From Thermotoga sp. SG1 (GTDB taxonomy: Bacteria > Thermotogota > Thermotogae > Thermotogales > Thermotogaceae): a DNA stretch of 64,000 nt. The first letter of the stretch is position 1. Each line of letters opens with the position of its first letter. The stretch is taken from the NCBI RefSeq assembly GCF_002865985.1, contig NZ_LNDD01000001.1, positions 186,001 to 250,000 of the forward strand, read 5' to 3'. Under the pieces are notes generated by a model. The model saw only the letters and a list, made by a program, of their open reading frames with translations. It was not told where the DNA came from and searched no databases. Made by a program: the position numbers and the translations under genes. Shown here in pieces: positions 48,630 through 55,915 of this stretch.

Positions 48630-50033
48630 GTGACAAGGAGCACCAAGATCGTCTGCACAGTCGGGCCAAGAACGGACAGCTATGAAATGATAGAAAAAAT
48701 GATCGATCTTGGAGTCAACGTTTTCAGAATCAACACCTCCCATGGAGACTGGAACGAGCAGGAACAGAAGATTTTGAAGATAAAGGACCTGAGAGAGAAG
48801 AAGAAAAAACCTGTGGCGATCATGATCGATCTTGCAGGACCAAAGATCAGAACAGGCTATTTCGAAAAAGAGTTCGTGGAATTGAAGGAAGGCCAGATCT
48901 TCACGTTGACCACAAAGGAGATCCTGGGAAACGAGAAGATCGTATCTGTCAACCTGAGCACTCTTCCAAAGGATGTGAAAAAAGGAGACACCATCCTTCT
49001 GAGCGACGGAGAGATCGTCCTTGAAGTACTCGAAACAACGGACACGGATGTGAAAACGGTTGTGAAGGTTGGTGGAAAGATCACACACAGAAGGGGTGTG
49101 AACGTTCCAACGGCAGACCTTTCAGTCGAATCCATCACAGACAGAGACAGAGAATTCATCAAACTCGGCACACTCCACGATGTGGAATTTTTCGCACTCT
49201 CCTTTGTGAGAAAACCAGAGGATGTTCTCAAAGCGAGGGAAGAGATCAGAAAGCACGGGAAGGATATACCCATAATCTCGAAGATAGAAACGAGGAAGGC
49301 CCTGGAACGTCTGGAAGACATAATAAAGGTGAGCGATGCCGTCATGGTAGCCCGTGGAGACCTGGGTGTGGAGATCCCCATAGAAGAGGTACCGATCGTT
49401 CAGAAAGAGATCGTGAAGATCTCCAAGTACTACTCCAAGCCCGTCGTGGTGGCAACACAGATCCTTGAATCGATGATAGAACGCCCGTATCCAACGCGCG
49501 CAGAGGTCACGGATATAGCGAACGCCATCTTCGACGGTGCGGATGCCCTGCTTCTGACGGCCGAAACTGCCGTTGGGAAGTATCCAATAGAGGCGATAAA
49601 GGTCCTGAGTAAAGTGGCGGAAGAGGTGGAGAAGAAATCGGAATTTTTCAGAACACTGGAATACGATACAAATGACGTCTCCGAAGCCATTTCCCATGCA
49701 TGCTGGCAGCTTTCCAATTCCCTGAAAGCAAAGTTGATCATCACACCCACCATCTCCGGCAGCACGGCCATCAGGATCTCAAAGTACAATGTGTCACAGC
49801 CCATCGTGGCTCTGACTCCTGAAGAGAAAACCTATTACAGACTCTCCATCGTCAGAAAGGTGATCCCTGTTCTCGCTGAAAGATGCTCACAGGAACTAGA
49901 ATTCATCGAAAAGGGTCTGAAAAAGGTCGAAGAGATGGGACTGGTCGAAAAGGGAGACCTCGTGGTCCTCACTTCCGGAGTGCCCGGGAAGGTGGGAACG
50001 ACGAACACCATAAGGGTGTTGAAGGTGGAGTGA
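48630..50033 (+). CDS. pyk: Pyruvate kinase
   Basis: A 467-residue pyruvate kinase, making pyruvate and ATP from phosphoenolpyruvate. Conserved parts: STKIVCTVGPRTDSYEMIEKM, FRINTSHGD near residue 33, IDLAGPKIRTG near 67, ISKIETRKALE near 213, MVARGDLGVEIP near 236 and the C-terminal allosteric domain. The start is GTG at 48630, spaced 6 nt from GAGGTG; a GTG three codons earlier lies in that ribosome site. It follows pfkA. Length is typical. Confidence 0.96.
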   Translation: MTRSTKIVCTVGPRTDSYEMIEKMIDLGVNVFRINTSHGDWNEQEQKILKIKDLREKKKKPVAIMIDLAGPKIRTGYFEKEFVELKEGQIFTLTTKEILGNEKIVSVNLSTLPKDVKKGDTILLSDGEIVLEVLETTDTDVKTVVKVGGKITHRRGVNVPTADLSVESITDRDREFIKLGTLHDVEFFALSFVRKPEDVLKAREEIRKHGKDIPIISKIETRKALERLEDIIKVSDAVMVARGDLGVEIPIEEVPIVQKEIVKISKYYSKPVVVATQILESMIERPYPTRAEVTDIANAIFDGADALLLTAETAVGKYPIEAIKVLSKVAEEVEKKSEFFRTLEYDTNDVSEAISHACWQLSNSLKAKLIITPTISGSTAIRISKYNVSQPIVALTPEEKTYYRLSIVRKVIPVLAERCSQELEFIEKGLKKVEEMGLVEKGDLVVLTSGVPGKVGTTNTIRVLKVE

Positions 50034-50045
50034 GGGGGGATTGGC

Positions 50046-50672
50046 ATGAAGATCACCTGGTTCGGTCACGCGTGTTTCTCCCTGGAAATCGAAGGAATAA
50101 CCATCGTCACCGATCCGTTCGATGAGAGTGTAGGATATCCCATCCCAAATGTCACTGCCAACGTTGTTACGGAAAGCCACCAGCATTTCGATCACAACGC
50201 CCACCACCTTGTTAAAGGGAACTTTCGGCTGATCAACTCTCCTGGAAGTTATACCGTGGACGGTGTGAAGATAAAGGGTATAGAGACCTTCCACGATTCT
50301 TCACACGGAAGAGAAAGGGGAAAGAACATCGCCTTCGTTTTCGAAGGTGAAGGGTTGAGGGTCTGTCATCTGGGTGATCTGGGACATGTGCTCACACCAT
50401 CTCAGGTGAAGGAGATAGGAGAGGTCGACGTGCTACTGGTTCCGGTTGGAGGAACGTACACCATAGGTCCGCGTGAGGCAAAGGAAGTTTCGGGGTTGCT
50501 TGAGGCAAAATTCATCATTCCCATGCATTACAAGACAAAATACCTGAAATTCAATCTTCTGCCCGTCGACGAATTTTTGAAACTGTTTGAAAAACACGAG
50601 CGTGTCGGGAACATACTGGAGCTCTTCGAAAAACCCACCGAGCGAAAAATTGTCGTCATGGAGGTGCAGTGA
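50046..50672 (+). CDS. Metallo-beta-lactamase-fold hydrolase (UPF0173-like)
   Basis: A 208-residue metal-dependent hydrolase-fold protein. It begins KITWFGHACFSLEIEGITIVTDPF, typical of the UPF0173/YtkL group. The metal-binding HxHxDH motif reads SHQHFDHNAHH near residue 55, then HDSSHG near 82, HLGDLGH near 108 and PMHYKTKY near 160. No natural substrate is known. ATG lies 12 nt after pyk, and its stop overlaps the hpt start, so it is part of the pfkA operon. Confidence 0.87.
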   Translation: MKITWFGHACFSLEIEGITIVTDPFDESVGYPIPNVTANVVTESHQHFDHNAHHLVKGNFRLINSPGSYTVDGVKIKGIETFHDSSHGRERGKNIAFVFEGEGLRVCHLGDLGHVLTPSQVKEIGEVDVLLVPVGGTYTIGPREAKEVSGLLEAKFIIPMHYKTKYLKFNLLPVDEFLKLFEKHERVGNILELFEKPTERKIVVMEVQ

Positions 50673-51184
50673 TGATAAAGGTGCTGATAGACGAAGAGAC
50701 GCTGAAGAAGAGAGTGAAGGAACTTGCTCAGGAAATAGAAGAATACTACAAAGACAAAACAGACACCATCCACGCCGTGTGCATCCTGAAGGGTTCCATA
50801 CACTTCTTCAGTGATCTCGTGCTGAACATGAGGAACCTGAACGTCAAGTACTCTTTCATTCATGTATCGAGTTACCAGGGAACCTCCTCAACGGGAAGAA
50901 TCAGGGTGAAATCCTGGATCGATGAATCCATACACGACGAGTACGTGCTTCTGGTGGAAGACATCGTCGACACGGGTCTTACACTCCAGCACATAGTCAG
51001 ATACCTGAAGAAGTACGATCCCAGGGACTTCAAGATAGTGACTCTCATAGAAAAAATGGTTCATGACCACGGTGTTCCTCTGGACTTTGTTGGTTTCAGA
51101 GTGGATGATAAATTTCTCGTCGGGTACGGTCTGGACGTGGATGAAAAATTCAGAAACCTTCCGTACATCGGTTATGTGGAATAA
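50669..51184 (+). CDS. hpt: Hypoxanthine-guanine phosphoribosyltransferase
   Basis: A 171-residue purine-salvage enzyme that forms IMP or GMP from the free base and PRPP. The PRPP loop is VLLVEDIVDTGLTLQHI near residue 93, the early glycine-rich CILKGSIHFFSDL near 38 holds the cis-peptide pyrophosphate loop, and VDDKFLVGYGLDVDEKFRNLPYIGYVE matches the HGPRT C terminus. It starts with GTG or the ATG directly following, overlapping the previous stop. It overlaps a possible small membrane-peptide gene by 11 nt. Confidence 0.94.
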   Translation: MMIKVLIDEETLKKRVKELAQEIEEYYKDKTDTIHAVCILKGSIHFFSDLVLNMRNLNVKYSFIHVSSYQGTSSTGRIRVKSWIDESIHDEYVLLVEDIVDTGLTLQHIVRYLKKYDPRDFKIVTLIEKMVHDHGVPLDFVGFRVDDKFLVGYGLDVDEKFRNLPYIGYVE

Positions 51185-51278
51185 GGGATTTGTTCTCATC
51201 TTCGCTTTGGTTGTTCTTTCGATAGTTTCTTTCATAATATTTCAAATACTCTACATCCTCTCCTTTCTGGTGGGGTGA
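51174..51278 (+). CDS. Possible 34-residue single-helix membrane peptide
   Basis: An open frame from ATG 51174 to TGA 51278 encodes a basic N terminus (MWNKG) followed by one long hydrophobic helix of about 28 residues. It exactly fills the space between hpt and recG, overlapping hpt by 11 nt, and its stop codon lies inside GGTGGGGTGA, a good ribosome site for recG. It has no strong ribosome site itself and could be translated by coupling to hpt. Composition fits a small membrane protein, but a chance frame is possible. Confidence 0.4.
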   Translation: MWNKGFVLIFALVVLSIVSFIIFQILYILSFLVG

Positions 51279-51326
51279 ATCCTTCTGCCTGTACTTCTGG
51301 AGGAGTTTCTCGACGAAATCGAGCGT

Positions 51327-53579
51327 ATGTTGAAGGATCAAATCGACGAAAAGAAGATCCTCCAGCTCCACAGGGAGCTGGATGATCCTTTACTGGAAAA
51401 CGAAGATCTCAAAAGTAAACTTTTTGCCTTTGTGGAATACGTGAAAGAGATACCCCATCTTCCAGAACCGAGAAAAAGATACAGAGTTGGGAAAACCTTT
51501 GAGATGATAGAAAAGCTCAGAAGGTGGTATCTCGTAGAGTATCTGAGCTGCTTTTCAGCAGAAAAGATAGACCTTTCAACGGACGTTCAGTACGCCAGAG
51601 GAGTTGGTCCTGGAAGAAAAAAGAAGCTCAAAAAACTTGGAATAGAAACCCTAAAGGACCTTCTCGAATTCTTTCCCAGAGACTACGAAGACAGAAGAAA
51701 GGTTCTGAAACTGAACGAGCTGGTACCGGGAAGAAAGGTAACAACGCAGGGAAAAATCTCGAGTGTGGAGAAGAAAAAATTTCAGAACATGAACATACTG
51801 GTAGCCGTTCTGTCCGATGGGTTGATGCACGTGCTGCTCAAGTGGTTCAACCAGGACTTTCTCCACACCCAGCTGAAACAGCTCATTGGCAAGGAAGTCT
51901 TTGTGACAGGGATTGTGAAGTTGAACCCTTACACCGGTCAATACGAAATCCACAACGCCGAAGTCCTTCCAAAGGAAAGGGAAATCATAAGGCGGATATT
52001 CCCTATCTACCGACTGACTTCCGGTATTTCCCAGAAACAGATGAGAAGAATCTTTGAGGAAAACATACCCTCTCTTTGCTGTTCTCTTGAAGAGACCCTC
52101 CCGGAAAGGATCATAAAGAAAAGGAATCTTCTCAGTATAAAAGACGCTTACTATGGTATGCACTTTCCAAAGACCCTCTATCATCTTGAAAAGGCAAGAG
52201 AAAGGCTGGCTTACGAGGAACTGTTCACGTTGCAACTTGCTTTCCAGAAAGTGAGAAGGGAAAGAGAAAAACACGGAGGAATTCCAAAGAAAATAGAAGG
52301 AAGACTGGCAGAGGAGTTCATAAAATCTCTGCCCTTTCAACTCACAGGCGCCCAGAAAAGGGCTCACGAAGAAATACGAAGAGACATGGTCTCCGAAAAG
52401 CCCATGAACCGTCTTCTTCAGGGGGATGTTGGCTCTGGAAAAACGGTGGTTGCCCAACTTGCCATTCTGGACAACCACGAAGCAGGGTTTCAGGCCGCTT
52501 TCATGGTCCCAACCTCGATCCTTGCGATACAGCACTACAGAAGAACCGTTGAGAGCTTCTCCAGATTCGATATTCGGGTGGCACTTCTCATCGGGGCAAC
52601 TTCTCTGTCTGAGAAAGAAAAGATAAAATCTGGTCTCAAAAACGGTCAGATAGATCTTGTGATAGGGACGCACGCCCTGATACAGGAAGACGTTCATTTT
52701 AAGAATCTCGGTCTTGTCATAATCGATGAACAACATCGTTTTGGGGTGAGACAGAGAGAAGCCCTCATGAACAAGGGCCGGATGGTAGATACGCTGGTGA
52801 TGAGTGCCACACCGATTCCTCGAAGTATGGCCCTTGCCTTTTACGGAGATCTGGACGTCACCGTGATAGATGAGATGCCCCCCGGGCGCAAAGAGGTACA
52901 GACCATCCTTGTTTCAATGGACAGGGTAAACGAGGTGTACGAGTTTGTGAGGCAGGGGGTGATGAGAGGAGGCCAGGCTTTCATTGTTTACCCGTTGATC
53001 GAAGAATCCGACAAGTTAAACGTAAAATCCGCTGTTGAGATGTACGAGTATCTCTCCAAGGAGGTGTTCCCGGAATTTCGTGTAGGTCTCATGCACGGCA
53101 AGCTCTCTCAGGAAGAGAAAGACAGGGTGATGATGGAATTTGCAGAGGGAAGATACGACATCCTCGTATCCACGACCGTTATAGAGGTCGGTATAGACGT
53201 TCCGAGGGCAAACGTTATGGTGATAGAAAACCCCGAAAGGTTCGGTCTTGCACAGCTTCACCAGCTTCGCGGAAGGGTTGGAAGAGGGGGCCAGGAGGCT
53301 TACTGTTTCCTTGTGGTGGGCGACGTGGGAGAGGAAGCCATGGAAAGGCTCAGGTTCTTCACACTCAACACAGATGGATTCAAGATAGCAGAGTACGATC
53401 TAAAGACAAGGGGACCAGGAGAGTTCTTCGGACTCAAACAGCATGGTATGAGCGGCTTCAAAGTGGCGAATCTCTACAGGGACCTGAAGCTTCTCGAGTG
53501 GGCAAGAGAGGATGTTCAAGAGATCGATGTCGACAAAATAAATCTTCCAGAGGAAATAAAACTCATAGAGGTAGGTTGA
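51327..53579 (+). CDS. recG: ATP-dependent DNA helicase RecG
   Basis: A RecG of 750 residues from ATG 51327. It remodels stalled replication forks and branched DNA. The wedge/OB domain (about 120-250), Walker A GDVGSGKT, the DEQH box in IIDEQHRFG, SATPIPRSMAL and the C-terminal helicase lobe with EVGIDVPRANVMV and QLRGRVGRG are all present. Upstream codons continue the frame with a helix-like LLPVLLEEFLDEIER. GGGGTGA lies 7 nt before an in-frame CTG at 51285, so the true start may be this rare codon (764 residues). The ATG itself has no ribosome site. Confidence 0.95.
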   Translation: MLKDQIDEKKILQLHRELDDPLLENEDLKSKLFAFVEYVKEIPHLPEPRKRYRVGKTFEMIEKLRRWYLVEYLSCFSAEKIDLSTDVQYARGVGPGRKKKLKKLGIETLKDLLEFFPRDYEDRRKVLKLNELVPGRKVTTQGKISSVEKKKFQNMNILVAVLSDGLMHVLLKWFNQDFLHTQLKQLIGKEVFVTGIVKLNPYTGQYEIHNAEVLPKEREIIRRIFPIYRLTSGISQKQMRRIFEENIPSLCCSLEETLPERIIKKRNLLSIKDAYYGMHFPKTLYHLEKARERLAYEELFTLQLAFQKVRREREKHGGIPKKIEGRLAEEFIKSLPFQLTGAQKRAHEEIRRDMVSEKPMNRLLQGDVGSGKTVVAQLAILDNHEAGFQAAFMVPTSILAIQHYRRTVESFSRFDIRVALLIGATSLSEKEKIKSGLKNGQIDLVIGTHALIQEDVHFKNLGLVIIDEQHRFGVRQREALMNKGRMVDTLVMSATPIPRSMALAFYGDLDVTVIDEMPPGRKEVQTILVSMDRVNEVYEFVRQGVMRGGQAFIVYPLIEESDKLNVKSAVEMYEYLSKEVFPEFRVGLMHGKLSQEEKDRVMMEFAEGRYDILVSTTVIEVGIDVPRANVMVIENPERFGLAQLHQLRGRVGRGGQEAYCFLVVGDVGEEAMERLRFFTLNTDGFKIAEYDLKTRGPGEFFGLKQHGMSGFKVANLYRDLKLLEWAREDVQEIDVDKINLPEEIKLIEVG

Positions 53580-54264
53580 GGAGTCTTTCGATCACCCTCT
53601 TTTCCATTTCGAACAGTCTTTCATCAGTGAGATCCATTGCCCGTTCATCCAGCGTTACTTCATCGACGATCCTGGAGGGCCTTCCAGAAAGAAAGAAGAT
53701 CCTGTCTGCTATGAAAACAGCCTCTTTCACATCGTGAGTCACAAAGACAATGGAAAAATTTCTCTCTTCCCACTGTTCCATCAAAAGGTCCATCACCCGT
53801 ATTTTCGTCTTCAAGTCCAGGGCGTCAAAAGGTTCATCGAGAAGGAGAAGATCCGGCTCCACAAGGAAAGCTCTCACGAAGTTCACCCTCTGCTTCATCC
53901 CCTCGCTGAGTTGCCAGGGATAGTGTCCTTCAAAACCCTTCAAACCCACTTTTTCCAGGAAAGACCTTATCCTTTCTGGATCGTCTCTGATCAGTTTCAG
54001 GTTCTCCATGACCGTTTTCCATGGAATCAACCTGGGATCCTGAAACACGTATCCTATCCTTTCTGTGAAAATCTCCACCCTTCCATGGAAACTCTCAAGA
54101 CCAGCGATTATCCTCAAAAACGTGGTCTTCCCACAGCCGGACGGTCCAAGGAGGGCCACTTTTTCTCCTTTCTTTACTTCAAGGTTCCAGTCTTCTATCA
54201 CCGCAACGCCATCAAAGTCTTTCTTCAAATTCTCTACTCTCAGGAGAGTCTCCACCTTCTCCAC
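53563..54264 (-). CDS. ABC transporter ATP-binding protein (SsuB/TauB/ThiZ type)
   Basis: A 233-residue ABC ATPase. Walker A is GPSGCGKTTFLR, Q-loop FQDPRLIPW, the signature reads LSEGMKQRVNFVRA (usual form LSGG), Walker B DLLLLDEPFDALD, and the switch His lies in FVTHDVKEAVF. The short length and GRVEIF...GYVFQDPRLIPWKTVMENL pattern belong to the nitrate/sulfonate/taurine/thiamine-precursor importer class. It overlaps the permease gene by 25 nt and the recG 3' end by 17 nt on the opposite strand. Confidence 0.9.
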   Translation of the reverse strand: MEKVETLLRVENLKKDFDGVAVIEDWNLEVKKGEKVALLGPSGCGKTTFLRIIAGLESFHGRVEIFTERIGYVFQDPRLIPWKTVMENLKLIRDDPERIRSFLEKVGLKGFEGHYPWQLSEGMKQRVNFVRAFLVEPDLLLLDEPFDALDLKTKIRVMDLLMEQWEERNFSIVFVTHDVKEAVFIADRIFFLSGRPSRIVDEVTLDERAMDLTDERLFEMEKRVIERLLNLPL

Positions 54265-54971
54265 ACCCTCCCCGTGAGTACTCTCACAAGTCTCTCGAAA
54301 GATATTCCAAGAGCCACGGTGAAGATGGTGAGAGCGTACACACGAGGCACATCCACGTACTGCCTTGCCCAGGAGATCAGAACACCGAGTCCCCTGTCAC
54401 CACAGAGATACTCTGCCATGACAACCGCTTTCCAGACGTTCCCGGAGGAAACCTCGAGGATGGAAAGGACGAACGGCCAGAGCGAGCCGAGGTACACCTC
54501 TTTCAGAACCTTTGTTCGGGGTACTCTGTAAACCCTCATCACTTCCACAAGTTTTCTGTCGACACTTCTGACACCCGATACGGTTGTGAAGATGGCAATC
54601 GGAAGGAGGGAAAGGATGGATATGACAACGGGCCCCTGCCATCCTATACCCCACAGGAAAATCACAACGGCAAGCCAAGAAATGACCGGTACCGCCTGTA
54701 TCACCGTGATCACAGGGCGCAAAAATTCGTACACCCTATCACTAGTTCCCATGAGAAATCCCACCGGAAGTCCCACAGCAATGACAACCACTGTGGAAAG
54801 TGCACCTTTCCACAGTGTACTCAGAAAAGCCTCGAGTGTTTCTCTGTTCAGCGTTTCAACGAAAACTTTAAAAGTCTCCAGAGGACCGGGAAGAATCAGA
54901 GAAGAGGGAAAGAGAAGATGAAGAAGATACCACACAAAGAGAACGAAAACGATTCCAAAGAGTATCTTCAT
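54240..54971 (-). CDS. ABC transporter permease (SsuC/TauC type)
   Basis: A 243-residue inner-membrane permease with about six helices. The BPD coupling motif that contacts the ATPase is visible as EVMRVYRVPRTKVLKEVYLGSLWPFVLS near residue 150 (EAA loop). The family pattern GLPVGFLMGTSDRVYEFLRPVITVIQAVPVISWLAVVIFLWG near 68 is typical of sulfonate/nitrate/thiamine-precursor importers. ATG 54971 lies in an ATGA overlap with the binding-protein gene, showing tight coupling. Substrate cannot be told. Confidence 0.9.
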   Translation of the reverse strand: MKILFGIVFVLFVWYLLHLLFPSSLILPGPLETFKVFVETLNRETLEAFLSTLWKGALSTVVVIAVGLPVGFLMGTSDRVYEFLRPVITVIQAVPVISWLAVVIFLWGIGWQGPVVISILSLLPIAIFTTVSGVRSVDRKLVEVMRVYRVPRTKVLKEVYLGSLWPFVLSILEVSSGNVWKAVVMAEYLCGDRGLGVLISWARQYVDVPRVYALTIFTVALGISFERLVRVLTGRVWRRWRLS

Positions 54972-55870
54972 TTCCTGTAGAATCCTTCGTCCGGCACCTT
55001 CTGAAGACCTTCCGGATAGAGTTCGTTCAGTTTTCGAAGAAAGAGCGAGACCTCGTCCTTGCATTCCCTCGACGGTACATACTGAAACTCTATCCTCTCA
55101 AGTGAAGCCCTGAGGATCTCATACGGAATGCCAAGCCTTTCAGAAGAGAGCCGAACGGTCTCTTCGGGATTTTTCTTCATCCATTCTATCGAGGCCGAGA
55201 GAACCTCTTCAACTTTCCTGACCGTTCCTTCATCCACTCCCTCTCTCACAAAAAGACCCGCAATCGGAATTCTTCCGAGAACTCCCGTTTCTTTTCCCCA
55301 CTCCTCCTGAAAATCAAGCACCACCTTCCCTCTGTCAAGACACATGGAGACGAAGGGTTCAGGCAGGGCCGCATACTTCACTTTCCCAGCCTTGAAAAGG
55401 ACCACTATCTCCTGAGGGGGAGCGTAGAGAATCTTCACGTCTTCATCGGGTTTCAAGCCTGACTTCGACAGGAAATACCTCATCAGGACATCAACGGTCT
55501 GTCCTCTTCCATGTGGAGTGTAGACTTCCTTTCCCCGAAGACTCTCCCAGCCATCGAAACTAGCATCACTTGCAGCAACAAGATAGAACACCTTCCACTC
55601 GTGTACACCCACGAGTTGAACTCCAATACCTTTAGCGTAAAGATTCGCTCCGACGGTCACAGGAAGCACCGCAAAGTCAACTTTTCCAGAAACGATCTTT
55701 GCTACAGCCTCTTCTGGATTTTTCCAAATTTCGATGTTCACATCATCCGAAACCTTTCCACTCATTATCGGCACAACGGGGATCAGTGCAGGACCGAAGG
55801 GGTTGAGAACGGTGAGTCCAAAAAGGAAAGAAACCGACAGAAGGATCAGAACAAGAGTCATCCTTTTCAT
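54968..55870 (-). CDS. ABC transporter substrate-binding protein (NMT1/SsuA-like)
   Basis: A 300-residue secreted binding protein. A signal peptide occupies about 1-20 (KRMTLVLILLSVSFLFG) with no lipobox cysteine, so it is probably periplasmic (under the toga) rather than a lipoprotein. The mature part shows the NMT1/THI5-like fold (GKVDFAVLPVTVGANLYAKG, YTPHGRGQTVDVLMRYFLSK, KVKYAALPEPFVSM), used for sulfonates, nitrate-like anions or thiamine pyrimidine precursors. ATG 55870 follows GGGGGTG. That ribosome site directly follows the U-tract of the hydrogenase terminator, and no promoter is visible. Confidence 0.87.
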   Translation of the reverse strand: MKRMTLVLILLSVSFLFGLTVLNPFGPALIPVVPIMSGKVSDDVNIEIWKNPEEAVAKIVSGKVDFAVLPVTVGANLYAKGIGVQLVGVHEWKVFYLVAASDASFDGWESLRGKEVYTPHGRGQTVDVLMRYFLSKSGLKPDEDVKILYAPPQEIVVLFKAGKVKYAALPEPFVSMCLDRGKVVLDFQEEWGKETGVLGRIPIAGLFVREGVDEGTVRKVEEVLSASIEWMKKNPEETVRLSSERLGIPYEILRASLERIEFQYVPSRECKDEVSLFLRKLNELYPEGLQKVPDEGFYRK

Positions 55871-55883
55871 ATGGATCACCCCC

Positions 55884-55912
55884 AAAAAAGAAAGGGAGGG
55901 GACAACCCTCCC
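55884..55912 (-). terminator. Rho-independent terminator after the [FeFe] hydrogenase gene
   Basis: A 7-bp stem GGGAGGG/CCCTCCC with a 5-base loop (55894-55912) is followed on the minus strand by TTTCTTTTTT. It lies 3 nt after the hydrogenase stop codon and 14 nt before the ATG of the binding-protein gene. Confidence 0.9.
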
Positions 55913-55915
55913 GTA

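Noticed and set aside
51651-52736. A 361-codon open frame on the minus strand inside recG
   Set aside because: It lies wholly within a conserved helicase gene and shows Phe/His/Cys-rich antisense composition with no motif.
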